Shown here: in pieces, positions 44,693 through 53,796 of the stretch
Position numbering within the stretch: position 1 is the first letter of the stretch
Layout of the letters: each line of letters starts with the position of its first letter
Source: Nitratireductor kimnyeongensis
GTDB lineage: Bacteria > Pseudomonadota > Alphaproteobacteria > Rhizobiales > Rhizobiaceae
Direction of reading: 5' to 3'
Assembly: GCF_019891395.1 (NCBI RefSeq)
Contig: NZ_CP078143.1
Span: forward strand, 3,299,001 to 3,363,000
DNA length: 64,000 bases
The notes under the pieces: generated by a model
Database searches by the model: none
What the model was told of the DNA's origin: nothing
The model's input: the letters and a program-made list of their open reading frames with translations, nothing else
Position numbers and translations under genes: made by a program

Positions 44693-45233
44693 AGACCGTG
44701 TCACCGGGAAGAAGCGGATCGGAGGTGACGACACGTCCGGTCAAGACCTTGCCGTTGATGTCACGCGTTATGTCGACATTGCCCTGATTGGCGCGCGCGC
44801 TGAAACCGCCGGCTGCAGCGACAGCCTTTTGAACCGTCATCCCCGGGACATAAGAGTATTGGCCTGGAGAGCCCACTTCACCCATTACGAATATCGGGCG
44901 GTATCGATCGATCTCGACCGATACATCGGGATCGCGCAGATAGCCCTGTCTCAGCATGCTGGCAATCGACTGCTCCACCTGTTTGGAGGTCTTGCCACGC
45001 GCAGGAACCGAGCCAATGAGCGGGAAGGCGATGTAACCCGCCTGGTCAACATTGTAGGTGTTGGTAAGATTGTCCTGGTCAAAAACAGTCACCCGCAGTG
45101 AATCTCCCGCGTCGAGCACGTAGGGCTGATAGAGCGCTTCGTGGAAAGCCGCAGGCGCAGGGCGGTACCCTGAACAGCCCGCCGCAAGAACGAGTGCTGC
45201 CAGCACAGGGAGGAGTTTGGCTGTTTTCATCAT
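44670..45233 (-). CDS. Short polysaccharide export lipoprotein (Wza/OPX family)
   Basis: A 187-residue outer-membrane polysaccharide export protein. Lipobox LAAGC with Cys20. A polysaccharide-export (PES) domain follows (LDAGDSLRVTVFDQDNLTN, YIAFPLIGSVPARGKTSKQV), then one SLBB-like domain (FVMGEVGSPGQYSYVPGMTV). It is half the length of E. coli Wza and ends straight after the SLBB domain, so it lacks the C-terminal amphipathic helix that forms the outer-membrane pore. First gene of the minus-strand operon and divergent from the co-polymerase gene. Confidence 0.9.
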   Translation of the reverse strand: MMKTAKLLPVLAALVLAAGCSGYRPAPAAFHEALYQPYVLDAGDSLRVTVFDQDNLTNTYNVDQAGYIAFPLIGSVPARGKTSKQVEQSIASMLRQGYLRDPDVSVEIDRYRPIFVMGEVGSPGQYSYVPGMTVQKAVAAAGGFSARANQGNVDITRDINGKVLTGRVVTSDPLLPGDTVYVRERLF

Positions 45234-45470
45234 GACCGACTGCAAACCTCTGACGTCATCCAGTCCCGCCTCGCAGCCGCTTTCGAGAGGGCGGCCAGAG
45301 CAGGTACCATGCTCGTTTTATCCATCCGTTAGGGTTAATGTCGGGTAAAGCCGCGGCTTATGTCTCAATAACGGGCATGTGGTTTTTCCTCCAACGGCCA
45401 ACGTGAAGCTTTAACCGGCTGGTTACTATGCCCGTTTACCTTGGCTGCGAGCAGATTGGGAGCCAACTGG

Positions 45471-47639
45471 ATGAAGAGCGATCAGATCGCGCATGGTGAC
45501 GTGGATGTCGACCTCGGTCAGCTGTTTGCCGGTGTTCGGCGTAAATGGCCACGCATTCTCTTCGCCGCGCTTGTCATCACGGGACTGGTTTTTGCCGTCA
45601 CCTACACCGTCACACCACAATATCGAGCCCAGACGCGGCTGCTGATCGAGACCCGCGAATCCGTCTACACCCGCCCGCAGGGCGTTAATGACGGGGACCG
45701 CCCGATCCTCGACGGGGAAGGCGTGGCAAGCCAGGTCGAACTGATCACATCCACTGAGATCCTCACGAGTGTGGCGGAGAAGTACAATCTCGCCAATCGG
45801 GGAGAGTTTGCCGGCGGCGGCGGCTCTTTCCTGTCCGGCCTGCTTGTGATGGCGGGTCTGAAGAGCGCTCCTGTCGAAGGGACACAGGAAGAAAAGGTTC
45901 TGCGCGCGTTCCGGGAGCGCCTCACCGTCTACCGTGTGGAGAATTCGCGCGTAATCGTTATTGAATTTTCTTCCGAGGATCCAAAGCTTGCGGCTGAAAT
46001 TCCAAACGCCGTGGCCGACGCCTATGTCGCGATGCAAAGCGAGGCGAAATTTCAATCGAACACCAGTGCAACGCAGTGGCTTGAACCGGAAATCGAAGAT
46101 CTCCGTGAGCGTGTGAAGGAAGCCGAAGCCCGTGTGGCCGAATACCGCGCGCAGTCTGACCTTTTGCTTGGTCAGAACAACACCGTTCTGGCCACGCAGC
46201 AGCTTGCCGAACTGTCGAGCGAGCTGTCTCGCACTCGCGCCAATCGCTCAGCAGCGACGGCCCAGGCCGAGTCCGTGCGTAGCGCGCTGCAAAGCGGTGC
46301 CGCCGTGGAAACTCTGCCAGAAGTCATGGCATCGCCCCTCATTCAGCGCTTGCGTGAACGCCAGGTGGAACTCAACGCACAGATCGCCGATCTTTCGACA
46401 ACGCTCCTTGGCAATCATCCACGGATCCGCGCTCTGCGTTCACAGCTCGCAGATCTCGATACACAGATCAGGAGCGAAGCCAACAAGGTGCTCGCCGGCT
46501 TCGAGGCCGAAGCCGCGACTGCCCAACGGCGCGAAGAAGAATTGACGGCGGAACTCAACCGCCTGAAAGCCGCATCAGCGATTGCAGAAGAAGAACAGGT
46601 CGAACTGCGCGCTTTGGAGCGGGAAGCAGCCGCCCAGCGCGAATTGCTGGAATCCTATCTGACGCGCTATCGCGAAGCGGCCTCTCGCAGCGACCGCAAC
46701 TATCTGCCTGCGGATGTGCGCATCTTCTCGCGTGCCATCACACCAAGCGAGCCATATTTTCCCAAGATCATGCCAATCACTGTGGCCGCCTTTGTTGCCT
46801 CGCTCCTGATCATGGCCATCATCACGCTGCTGCAGGAACTGTTCAGCGGTTGTGCCATGCGTCCGACCGCCGGTGTTGCCGCTCCGGTGCCCGCGACCGC
46901 ACGGATGCCGCGTGCTGAGCCCTTGGTTGATGTCGGGGTCCCCATTTCCGGGGTTGGGACATCCGTTCCTGCACGGAAAATGGTCTCGGCCCCCATTCCT
47001 GAGCCGGAGGAACAGCGTGAGCTGGCACCCGTGGCACGCTTCGGTGAAATCAACATCGAGCAGGCATCTGAACGGCTTGTGACCGGGGGCGCCACCCGCG
47101 CCCTCTTCATCTCGCCGGAGGGTGACGAAGCCGCTGCGGCATCGGTTCTGGTCGCGCGGGATGTGGGCGATTCCGGCCTGCGCGTTCTGCTTCTCGATCT
47201 GACCGCATCGGGTGCAGCCTCTCTGCCCATGCTCGAAAGCACAGCCTATGCCGGCATCACCAACCTTCTCGCCTCCGAAGCGCAGTTTGCCGATGTAATC
47301 CACAATGACCTCTTTTCGGAGTGTCATATCATTCCCGTCGGCACGGCTGACCCGCAACGCGCCATGCGTGCGGCGGACCGGCTGCCCATCATTATGGAGT
47401 CTTTGTCGGCTGCGTATGATGTGGTGATTGTCGAATGCGGTCCGACGGATGCGCAGGCAATCCGTCGTCTTCTCTCCTCTGATACGGAAGTGCTTGTCAG
47501 CATGATCGATCCGGAAGAGGGGGAACTCGTTCTGGAAATGCTTGACGAGCTCCGGGACAGCGGTGTCGACGCACCGATACTCGTTTCGCCTGTTGGCTAC
47601 AGCATGCCGCCGGCGCCGCCTGGACGTGACGCGGCCTGA
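45471..47639 (+). CDS. Polysaccharide co-polymerase (Wzc/ExoP-like) with degenerate kinase domain
   Basis: A 722-residue chain-length and export regulator. Wzz domain at the N-terminus with one membrane segment near residues 38-55 (ILFAALVITGLVFAVTYTV), a long coiled coil (about residues 190-400), a second membrane segment (MPITVAAFVASLLIMAIITL), and a C-terminal BY-kinase-like domain from about residue 530. In that domain the Walker A region reads SPEGDEAAAAS (from Ser548) with no GKS/T lysine, the A' motif is LLLDLTASG (Asp576, Thr578), and Walker B is VIVECG (Glu655). There is no C-terminal tyrosine cluster. Kinase activity is therefore unlikely. The ATG at 45471 has GGGAG upstream; an upstream TTG is in frame. 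Confidence 0.9.
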   Translation: MKSDQIAHGDVDVDLGQLFAGVRRKWPRILFAALVITGLVFAVTYTVTPQYRAQTRLLIETRESVYTRPQGVNDGDRPILDGEGVASQVELITSTEILTSVAEKYNLANRGEFAGGGGSFLSGLLVMAGLKSAPVEGTQEEKVLRAFRERLTVYRVENSRVIVIEFSSEDPKLAAEIPNAVADAYVAMQSEAKFQSNTSATQWLEPEIEDLRERVKEAEARVAEYRAQSDLLLGQNNTVLATQQLAELSSELSRTRANRSAATAQAESVRSALQSGAAVETLPEVMASPLIQRLRERQVELNAQIADLSTTLLGNHPRIRALRSQLADLDTQIRSEANKVLAGFEAEAATAQRREEELTAELNRLKAASAIAEEEQVELRALEREAAAQRELLESYLTRYREAASRSDRNYLPADVRIFSRAITPSEPYFPKIMPITVAAFVASLLIMAIITLLQELFSGCAMRPTAGVAAPVPATARMPRAEPLVDVGVPISGVGTSVPARKMVSAPIPEPEEQRELAPVARFGEINIEQASERLVTGGATRALFISPEGDEAAAASVLVARDVGDSGLRVLLLDLTASGAASLPMLESTAYAGITNLLASEAQFADVIHNDLFSECHIIPVGTADPQRAMRAADRLPIIMESLSAAYDVVIVECGPTDAQAIRRLLSSDTEVLVSMIDPEEGELVLEMLDELRDSGVDAPILVSPVGYSMPPAPPGRDAA

Positions 47640-47654
47640 TCTCCGAGGCTCAGC

Positions 47655-48839
47655 TCAGCCATGCGCTGAGCCGAGCCGGCGACGCAAGGCCTTCGCAACG
47701 CGCCACAGACGCGGATCGTTGTTGATCACATGTTTGGCGCGCGCGGCGGCAGACAACCCAAAAGCCAGAATGCGGCCTTTTCCGGTGAGCGGCACGAATG
47801 TGTCGAACTGGATGGTTTCCACATCGCACCACAGGCGTTTGTAATATTCGTCGCCAACGCTGAAATCATAGATTTTTAGCCCTTCCGAGCACGCTTCCTC
47901 GATGTTCTGGTAGAAGAGAAAACGGCCAGGGCTCGCATCAGTCAAATCATCATCCGCGATGGAGCTAAACTCGCAAATCAGGCGATCTCCAATCCGGCTT
48001 GAACCTGTCACGGCACGAAGCTTCCCCGCCACTTCAAGCCCGTGAAGCACAAAGTTCGTCTCCTTTGTTTCAGCCGCGTCACCGAACAATGTGCGAAATG
48101 CGTTCTTCACCGCATCAGGTGCAAAAACATCCTGAATACCCATCTGGGAAAACCGGTGCGCCTTCATGTCGAAGAAGGCGTTCAGCATCTCTTCGGCTTC
48201 GGCGCGCGACCGTGCGAGACGGCGCTCGACCTTCCCGGCTGCCTCCAGCTTGCGGGCCTGCGAACGATGCTGCTTTCGCTTCCGTTTGCCGCTGGAGCGC
48301 GCGAGCACGGCGTCAAAACCACCGTCGAGATTGACCGCAAGCGAGACATTGGGACTGTCACCATGCGGCCAGCCCAGCAGGGGGTTTTCCTGACCATTGC
48401 ACTGGCGCAGTTGCCGTTCGAGAACCAGCGCGTCAATCTCTGGCCGGGCCTGCCGGATGCCATCGCGAAGTTTGGTTAGATACGTTTCGGGAAGACCATC
48501 ACGCACCCGCAAGTCCAATGCCGGGAAATTGCCGTTGGCGTGCCGGTTGCTGATAAATCGGGCGATCCGGAAGCGGCCTTGTTCAACGACTTCCAGCGCC
48601 AGGCTCATGAGATGCGCCTGTCCGTCGCAAAGGCGCACAATGATCGATGGATGAGGTGCGTGTCTGGTCCAGGCGGACACCCAGTCGGGGCTCTGGGCGG
48701 GCATGAAGCCGGCCTCGGCACAGTCCTCACGATAGCGCTGCAGAGCCACAGCATCGGCATCGCAAACATCGACGCTGAGACTGTTCTCGCCGCTTACGCC
48801 GGCGGGAGAAACGCGTTCTGGCTGGTTAGACAACGTCAT
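47655..48839 (-). CDS. GNAT-fold acetyltransferase (CelD/BioF2-like), exopolysaccharide-linked
   Basis: A 394-residue cytoplasmic protein with the acetyltransf_6 (CelD/FemAB-like) domain, recognisable from a basic helix (SSGKRKRKQHRSQARKLEAA) and the closing segment GLKIYDFSVGDEYYKRLWCD. Proteins of this kind occur in many rhizobial exopolysaccharide and cellulose loci and are thought to decorate sugars or precursors, but the acyl group and acceptor are unknown. It is convergent with the co-polymerase gene with only 15 bases between stops. Confidence 0.85.
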   Translation of the reverse strand: MTLSNQPERVSPAGVSGENSLSVDVCDADAVALQRYREDCAEAGFMPAQSPDWVSAWTRHAPHPSIIVRLCDGQAHLMSLALEVVEQGRFRIARFISNRHANGNFPALDLRVRDGLPETYLTKLRDGIRQARPEIDALVLERQLRQCNGQENPLLGWPHGDSPNVSLAVNLDGGFDAVLARSSGKRKRKQHRSQARKLEAAGKVERRLARSRAEAEEMLNAFFDMKAHRFSQMGIQDVFAPDAVKNAFRTLFGDAAETKETNFVLHGLEVAGKLRAVTGSSRIGDRLICEFSSIADDDLTDASPGRFLFYQNIEEACSEGLKIYDFSVGDEYYKRLWCDVETIQFDTFVPLTGKGRILAFGLSAAARAKHVINNDPRLWRVAKALRRRLGSAHG

Positions 48840-48921
48840 CTTCCATCGCAGTCATCGAAGCCGCCCCTTCCGGCAGCGCCGATTCCTTTTAGCGACAAAA
48901 GGTGAAAGAATGATCGACGGA

Positions 48922-49137
48922 TCAGGCGTCGGGCTGGGGCTTGCCGATCATCCAGCGGATGATGAACATCGCCGGGATGATCCACAGGAGGCCTGTCAGG
49001 AAGAAATAGGCCAGGTGAACGAGGGGGCCGGATTCAGCCAATTGGGCGACAGCGATCGCGGTCGACAGGATGGCGTAGATGGCCACAAGCGCCACAAGCG
49101 CGACCATGCCAATGAATTTGCGCAGACGTACGGGCAT
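48922..49137 (-). CDS. Small two-helix membrane protein (DUF2842)
   Basis: A 71-residue protein with two hydrophobic segments (FIGMVALVALVAIYAILSTA and HLAYFFLTGLLWIIPAMFII) and short charged ends (MPVRLRKF, MIGKPQPDA). It matches the alphaproteobacterial DUF2842 family of unknown function. The ATG at 49137 has AAAAGG seven bases upstream; a GTG three codons earlier is less likely. It is divergent from ctaA, as commonly seen in rhizobia. Confidence 0.88.
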   Translation of the reverse strand: MPVRLRKFIGMVALVALVAIYAILSTAIAVAQLAESGPLVHLAYFFLTGLLWIIPAMFIIRWMIGKPQPDA

Positions 49138-49286
49138 GAAAAACACCTTTTGTGTGCTTCATAGAGCGCGGGGAGAGGCGATGCAATCACGCAGCGTCCC
49201 CAGCGCGACGGCTTGTCGCGCAGGTGCCACTTCGGCTTGCAAGTCGGAGGGCTTTGGTTCACCAACAGTCAACTTCCGGAATGACG

Positions 49287-50423
49287 ATGGCTGACGCTGT
49301 GGATATGACCGCTTCCAATGCTGTAAGGGCAGATGTCTCGCAGGAGACCCTTCTGCGCAACCGCAAATTCGTGCGCTTCTGGCTTTACTTCGTGCTTTTG
49401 ACCTTGTTCGCCCTGGTGATCGTCGGGGGGGCGACGCGGCTCACGGAATCAGGCCTCTCTATTACTGAGTGGAAGCCCATTCACGGCGTCATCCCGCCGC
49501 TGAGTGAGGCCGAATGGCAGGAGGAACTGGAGAAGTACCGCCAGATTCCCGAATACCAGCAGGTCAACAAGGGTATGAGCCTTGATGCGTTCAAAACCAT
49601 CTTCTGGTGGGAGTGGGCGCACCGGCTTCTCGCCCGCGGTGTCGGATTCGTGTTTGCACTTCCGCTCGCCTTTTTCTGGCTTACGGGCCGCCTTGAGAGC
49701 AGCGTGAAACCGAAGCTTCTGGGCATACTGGCACTGGGGGGGCTGCAGGGCGCGGTCGGCTGGTGGATGGTCGCTTCCGGGCTTGTCGATCGGGTCGATG
49801 TGAGCCAGTATCGGCTTGCCACGCACCTCACCATCGCCTGTCTGATCTTCGCTGCCACCGCTCTCGTTGCACGCGGCCTTGCACCGCATTCAACCGGCAA
49901 GGCCGAAGAAGGTGTTCGCCGCTTCGCCGGCTGGATGGTGATTGCGGTTCTGTTCCAGATCTATCTCGGCGGCCTCGTGGCCGGCCTGCGCGCCGGGATG
50001 ACCTACAACACCTGGCCGCTGATGGATGGTGCGTTGATCCCAGGAGGGCTGTTTGCACAGACGCCGGCCTGGATCAATTTCTTCGAGAACCCGAAAATGG
50101 TGCAATTCGTGCACAGGCTCGGTGCCTATGCGCTTCTGATCCTTGCCGTTTGGCAGATCGTGTTCGTGATGCGCCGGGAGCCCGGAACGCCACATGCGCG
50201 CCGCACCATCCTTTTCGGGGTTCTCGTGTTGGCTCAGGCGACCGTTGGGATAATGACTCTCATCATGGTCGTGCCCATTGATGTGGCGCTTACCCATCAG
50301 GGTATGGCGCTTGTCGTGCTCTTCTTCGCCTGCGCTCACTGGCGTGCGACCAAGGGGCCTTATCCTCTGCCTGAGCGGTCACGCCACAGCCGTGACGAGG
50401 ACGAGGTCTACGCCGCTGTATAA
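49287..50423 (+). CDS. ctaA: Heme A synthase (COX15/CtaA type 2)
   Basis: A 378-residue inner-membrane enzyme that oxidises the C8 methyl of heme O to make heme A for aa3-type cytochrome oxidases. Eight hydrophobic segments are visible. The heme-ligand histidines stand in [34 protein letters not shown] and [10 protein letters not shown]. The conserved [16 protein letters not shown] loop follows the first helix. The ATG at 49287 has CCGGA six bases upstream; an ATG two codons earlier is also possible. The length is the alphaproteobacterial/mitochondrial class. A terminator follows. Confidence 0.95.
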   Translation: MADAVDMTASNAVRADVSQETLLRNRKFVRFWLYFVLLTLFALVIVGGATRLTESGLSITEWKPIHGVIPPLSEAEWQEELEKYRQIPEYQQVNKGMSLDAFKTIFWWEWAHRLLARGVGFVFALPLAFFWLTGRLESSVKPKLLGILALGGLQGAVGWWMVASGLVDRVDVSQYRLATHLTIACLIFAATALVARGLAPHSTGKAEEGVRRFAGWMVIAVLFQIYLGGLVAGLRAGMTYNTWPLMDGALIPGGLFAQTPAWINFFENPKMVQFVHRLGAYALLILAVWQIVFVMRREPGTPHARRTILFGVLVLAQATVGIMTLIMVVPIDVALTHQGMALVVLFFACAHWRATKGPYPLPERSRHSRDEDEVYAAV

Positions 50424-50447
50424 TTTCAGGCAAATCACCAAAGAAAA

Positions 50448-50481
50448 AAGGCGCGTCCTTCAGAGCGCGCCTTCATTTTTT
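50448..50481. terminator. Terminator between ctaA and argC
   Basis: Eight-base-pair GC-rich stem (50448-50455 against 50466-50473) with a ten-base loop, an A run on the left and a T run on the right, between convergent genes. It can serve both. Confidence 0.85.
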
Positions 50482-50495
50482 TCCTGAGACGAAGC

Positions 50496-51425
50496 TCAGA
50501 GCCCCTCCAGCATCAGGTCCATGTTCTGAACCGCCGCCCCTGACGCGCCCTTGCCGAGATTGTCGTAGACAGCAATGAGGAGCGCCTGCGCGCGGGCGTC
50601 ATTGGTGAAGACATGAAGCGTCATCGCGTTTGTGTCGTTGTGGACCTCGGGATCGATGTCCGGCGTCCGTTCGATCGCCGCGAGCGGCGCAACCTTCACC
50701 ACGCCATTCTCTATCGAGCCGAAGTGATCCGCGAGTACCGCGTGTAGCTCGGCGCCGGAGGGCACACGGTCGAGTTTACCAAGCTGCAGGGGCAGGGCGG
50801 TCAGCATACCCTGTGCAAAATTTCCGACCGCCGGTTGCATCAGCGGTGTGCCTGCAAGCCCTGCATAGGTTTGCAGCTCTGGCAGGTGCTTGTGGTTGAG
50901 CGTGAGCCCGTAAGGCATGAAATTCGGTGCTTCACCGCCCTTGGCCTCGTACTCTTCAATCATGGTCCGGCCGCCGCCCGAATATCCCGAAATACCGTTG
51001 ACGGTGACCGGCAAATCGGCGGGCAGAAGCCCTGCGCCGATCAGCGGACGCAGAAAGGCAATGGAGCCCTGCGGCCAACAGCCCGGATTGGCAACACGTT
51101 TTGCATTGCGAATTGCATCGCTCTGCGTCTTGTCCATCTCGGCGAAACCATAGGTCCAGCCCTCCGCGACGCGATGGGCTGTGGAGGCGTCGATCACGCG
51201 CGTCGTGTCATTCTCGATCAGAGAAACGCTTTCGCGCGCGGCGTCGTCCGGCAGACACAGGATGGCGATATCGGCGGCGTTGAGAAATTCTGCACGTGCT
51301 GCCGGATCCTTGCGCTTGTCGGCGGGGATGGAGATCACTTCGATGTCGCGGCGCTCGGCCAGCCGCGTCCTGATCTGCAGGCCGGTGGTGCCGTGTTCGC
51401 CGTCGATGAAGATTTTCGCCGTCAT
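50496..51425 (-). CDS. argC: N-acetyl-gamma-glutamyl-phosphate reductase, short type
   Basis: This 309-residue enzyme of arginine synthesis reduces N-acetylglutamyl phosphate to the semialdehyde using NADPH. The nucleotide-binding start is IFIDGEHGTTGLQIRTRL; the catalytic cysteine lies in VANPGCWPQGSIAFL; NGISGYSGGG and LNHKHLPE follow. This is the type 2 (short) ArgC class. The ATG at 51425 has AGGA nine bases upstream; a longer in-frame start is rejected because its residues do not match the family. speB lies upstream on the same strand with a 90-base gap. Confidence 0.94.
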   Translation of the reverse strand: MTAKIFIDGEHGTTGLQIRTRLAERRDIEVISIPADKRKDPAARAEFLNAADIAILCLPDDAARESVSLIENDTTRVIDASTAHRVAEGWTYGFAEMDKTQSDAIRNAKRVANPGCWPQGSIAFLRPLIGAGLLPADLPVTVNGISGYSGGGRTMIEEYEAKGGEAPNFMPYGLTLNHKHLPELQTYAGLAGTPLMQPAVGNFAQGMLTALPLQLGKLDRVPSGAELHAVLADHFGSIENGVVKVAPLAAIERTPDIDPEVHNDTNAMTLHVFTNDARAQALLIAVYDNLGKGASGAAVQNMDLMLEGL

Positions 51426-51515
51426 TATGTCAATCCTGGAAAAGAGTCGTATTTCAACTGGTTGCACGCATGTTCGGAATCAATCCGTAAAGCGCCTGAA
51501 TCGATGCTTCAGCTC

Positions 51516-52463
51516 TTATCGTCGCTTTCGCGCCGCGAGAAGGCCGAGATAGTGCATGGCGATGGTCGCACCGGCGATGGCCGTCACATCGGCGTGGTCA
51601 TAGGCAGGAGCAACCTCAACGATGTCCGCACCGACGACCTCCAGCGCGCCGAGCTGGCGCAACACCGACAGCATCTTGGCGCTGGAAGGGCCGCCGGCCA
51701 CCGGCGTTCCGGTGCCCGGTGCAAAGGCCGGGTCGAGGCAGTCGATGTCGAAGGTGATATAGGCGGGGCGGGTGCCCACACGGGCAAGAATGGCCTCGGC
51801 GATCTCCCCGGCCTTCATCTCTTCCACGTCATAGCCATGCAGGATCGCGATGCCGCAATCCTCCGGCGCGTGGGTGCGGATACCGACCTGGATGGAGGCG
51901 GCCGGATCGATGACCCGATCGCGCACCGCGCGGCCAACGAAGGAGCCATGGTCGATCCGCTTGCCGTCGTCGTACCAGGTGTCCTGATGCGCGTCGAACT
52001 GAACGAGGGCGAGGGGGCCGTATTTTGCCGCATGGGCCTTCAGGAGGGGCCACGTGACAAAATGGTCGCCACCCAGCGACAGTAGAAACACATCGGATTT
52101 GAGAATCTTTGCCGCTTCGCGTTCGATGGTCGCCGGCGTCTTCTGGTGGTTGCCGTAATCGAGCAGGCAGTCGCCGTAATCAATGACGGACAATCCTTCG
52201 AACAGATCCGCGCCGAACGGATATTGAGGATCGTTGTCGAAGATCGCCGAGGCACGGCGGATCGCCTGCGGACCGAAGCGCGCGCCCGGCCGGTTGGAGA
52301 CGGCTGCATCGAACGGGATGCCCCAGACCACGGCGTCGGCACCTTTCAGCGATTTGGTGAATTTGCGGCGCATAAAGGAGAGCGCCCCCGCATAGGTGGG
52401 GGCGCTGGCCGCACCGGTGAGGCTGCGGGCGGTGAAAGCGTGGTCGATCGAATTCGACGGCAT
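51516..52463 (-). CDS. speB: Agmatinase (ureohydrolase family)
   Basis: A 315-residue manganese enzyme expected to split agmatine into putrescine and urea. Metal-binding motifs: SLGGDHFVT, VQFDAHQDTW and ITFDIDCLDPAFAPGTGTPV. The last motif and the following VVGADIVEVAPAYDHADVT are close to E. coli SpeB, which supports agmatinase over arginase or guanidinobutyrase, though the substrate is not proven. The ATG at 52463 follows GGAGGAG at six bases, a strong start; an upstream in-frame ATG is unlikely. The rplM-rpsI terminator lies directly upstream. Confidence 0.9.
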   Translation of the reverse strand: MPSNSIDHAFTARSLTGAASAPTYAGALSFMRRKFTKSLKGADAVVWGIPFDAAVSNRPGARFGPQAIRRASAIFDNDPQYPFGADLFEGLSVIDYGDCLLDYGNHQKTPATIEREAAKILKSDVFLLSLGGDHFVTWPLLKAHAAKYGPLALVQFDAHQDTWYDDGKRIDHGSFVGRAVRDRVIDPAASIQVGIRTHAPEDCGIAILHGYDVEEMKAGEIAEAILARVGTRPAYITFDIDCLDPAFAPGTGTPVAGGPSSAKMLSVLRQLGALEVVGADIVEVAPAYDHADVTAIAGATIAMHYLGLLAARKRR

Positions 52464-52517
52464 GGCGCTCCTCCTGTGTTGATCCAGATGGGTAGGGGGA
52501 AGCCAGAATCTGCGCAA

Positions 52518-52544
52518 GAAAAAAGCGGACCCGAGGGCCCGCTT
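52518..52544 (-). terminator. Terminator of the rplM-rpsI operon
   Basis: On the minus strand a nine-position stem (AGCGG-x-CCC type with one A-C mismatch, 52525-52533 against 52536-52544) with a two-base apex is followed by a run of T residues interrupted once. It lies 25 bases after the rpsI stop. Confidence 0.82.
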
Positions 52545-52569
52545 TTTCGTGTCTGGCAGTTCTGGAAGC

Positions 52570-53052
52570 TTAGCGCTTGGAGAACTGGAACGAGCGGCGA
52601 GCCTTGGCGCGGCCGTACTTCTTACGCTCGACCACGCGGCTGTCGCGGGTCAGGAAGCCACCCTTCTTGAGTACGCCGCGCAGCGTCGGCTCATAATGGG
52701 TCAGCGCCTTGGAGATGCCGTGACGAACGGCGCCGGCCTGGCCGGACAGCCCGCCGCCAACGACGGTTGCGACGATGTCGTACTGGCCGTTGCGGTCGGC
52801 AGCGACGATCGGCTGCTGCAGGATCATCTGCAGGACCGGGCGTGCGAAATATGCCTGGAACTCCTTGCCGTTGACGGTGATCTTGCCGGAGCCCGGCTTG
52901 ACCCACACGCGGGCGATGGCGTTCTTGCGCTTGCCGGTGGCATAAGCGCGGCCCTGGGCGTCCAGCTTCTGCACATGGACCGGAGCTTCCTGCTCGGTGG
53001 TCTGCGCAGCCGTTGCCGCACCCAGCTCTTCGAGGGAATTGATTTCGGCCAT
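52570..53052 (-). CDS. rpsI: 30S ribosomal protein S9
   Basis: A 160-residue ribosomal protein. The conserved core starts [20 protein letters not shown] and ends with the basic tail [17 protein letters not shown] that reaches the P-site tRNA. The N-terminal extension of about 30 residues relative to E. coli S9 is usual in rhizobia. The ATG overlaps the rplM stop by one base (TAATG), the universal rplM-rpsI pairing. Confidence 0.98.
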   Translation of the reverse strand: MAEINSLEELGAATAAQTTEQEAPVHVQKLDAQGRAYATGKRKNAIARVWVKPGSGKITVNGKEFQAYFARPVLQMILQQPIVAADRNGQYDIVATVVGGGLSGQAGAVRHGISKALTHYEPTLRGVLKKGGFLTRDSRVVERKKYGRAKARRSFQFSKR

Positions 53053-53516
53053 TACTGGGCCCTCACATTCTTCTTGCTCATGGCGGCGACGTCGAGCGTC
53101 TCCGGGTTCTGGGCGGCGTGCGGATGCTCGGCGCCGGCGTAGACGCGCAGATTCTTCATCTGGCGACGGCCAAGCGGTCCACGCGGGATCATGCGCTCAA
53201 CAGCCTTCTCCAGCAGACGCTCGGGGAAACGGCCTTCGAGCAGCTGGCGCGCGGTGCGCTCCTTGATGCCGCCGGGGTGACCCGTGTGCCAGTAGTATTT
53301 CTTGTCGGTGTATTTCTTGCCGGTCAGCACAACCTTGTCGGCATTGATGATGATGACATTGTCGCCATCGTCAACATGCGGGGTGAAGGTTGGCTTGTGC
53401 TTGCCGCGGAGACGGTTGGCGACGATGGAAGCGAGACGGCCGACGACAACGCCTTCGGCGTCGATCAGGATCCACTTCTTCGTCACTTCCGCAGGCTTCT
53501 GCGAAAAGGTTTTCAT
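53052..53516 (-). CDS. rplM: 50S ribosomal protein L13
   Basis: A 154-residue ribosomal protein, an early assembler of the large subunit. Recognisable segments: [20 protein letters not shown] at the N-terminus, [20 protein letters not shown] in the middle and [20 protein letters not shown] towards the end. First gene of the rplM-rpsI operon. A long leader of about 140 bases lies between the candidate promoter and the ATG. Confidence 0.98.
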   Translation of the reverse strand: MKTFSQKPAEVTKKWILIDAEGVVVGRLASIVANRLRGKHKPTFTPHVDDGDNVIIINADKVVLTGKKYTDKKYYWHTGHPGGIKERTARQLLEGRFPERLLEKAVERMIPRGPLGRRQMKNLRVYAGAEHPHAAQNPETLDVAAMSKKNVRAQ

Positions 53517-53650
53517 GGGTCTTTTTCCATTTTCATGAACCCGGCCATGAGGCTGGGCGTTTCTTGTTGCTTGTGTTTGAGAGGTGATGTTTCACGAAGG
53601 AAACAGTCATCACAAACCTATGCATCACGAGTTCACGATGCAGCGGTGAT

Positions 53651-53679
53651 TTCCTATACAGCGTTCGGCATGTCGTCAA
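53651..53679 (-). promoter_or_regulatory. Candidate sigma-70-type promoter of rplM-rpsI
   Basis: On the minus strand CTTGACG (ending at 53674) is followed after 15 bases by TATAGG, or after 17 bases by TAGGAA. The TTGAC box is a good alphaproteobacterial -35; the -10 is only fair. Position about 140 bases before rplM fits. Confidence 0.45.
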
Positions 53680-53737
53680 GTTGATTTTCTCGACGAGTTC
53701 CCAAAAAAATGCAATAAAAACAATGAATTAAAAATAC

Positions 53738-53751
53738 GGTATTATAATACC
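53738..53751. repeat. 14-base perfect AT-rich palindrome
   Basis: GGTATTATAATACC is a perfect palindrome inside a markedly AT-rich stretch (about 53695-53762) between paaI-like and rplM genes. It may be an operator upstream of the rplM promoter. No known consensus was matched. Confidence 0.5.
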
Positions 53752-53796
53752 ATATTAAAACGAGCGCTTCGGCAAGGGTTTTCCCGGCAAAGCCGA

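Noticed and set aside
47640..47690. Terminator between the co-polymerase and GNAT genes
   Set aside because: A seven-base inverted repeat (47647-47653 with 47666-47672) exists but lies inside the GNAT coding end and has no T run.
51700..51770. Unusual Val in the metal motif of the agmatinase
   Set aside because: GTGTPV with following GG is also what I recall for E. coli SpeB, so it is normal for this subgroup.
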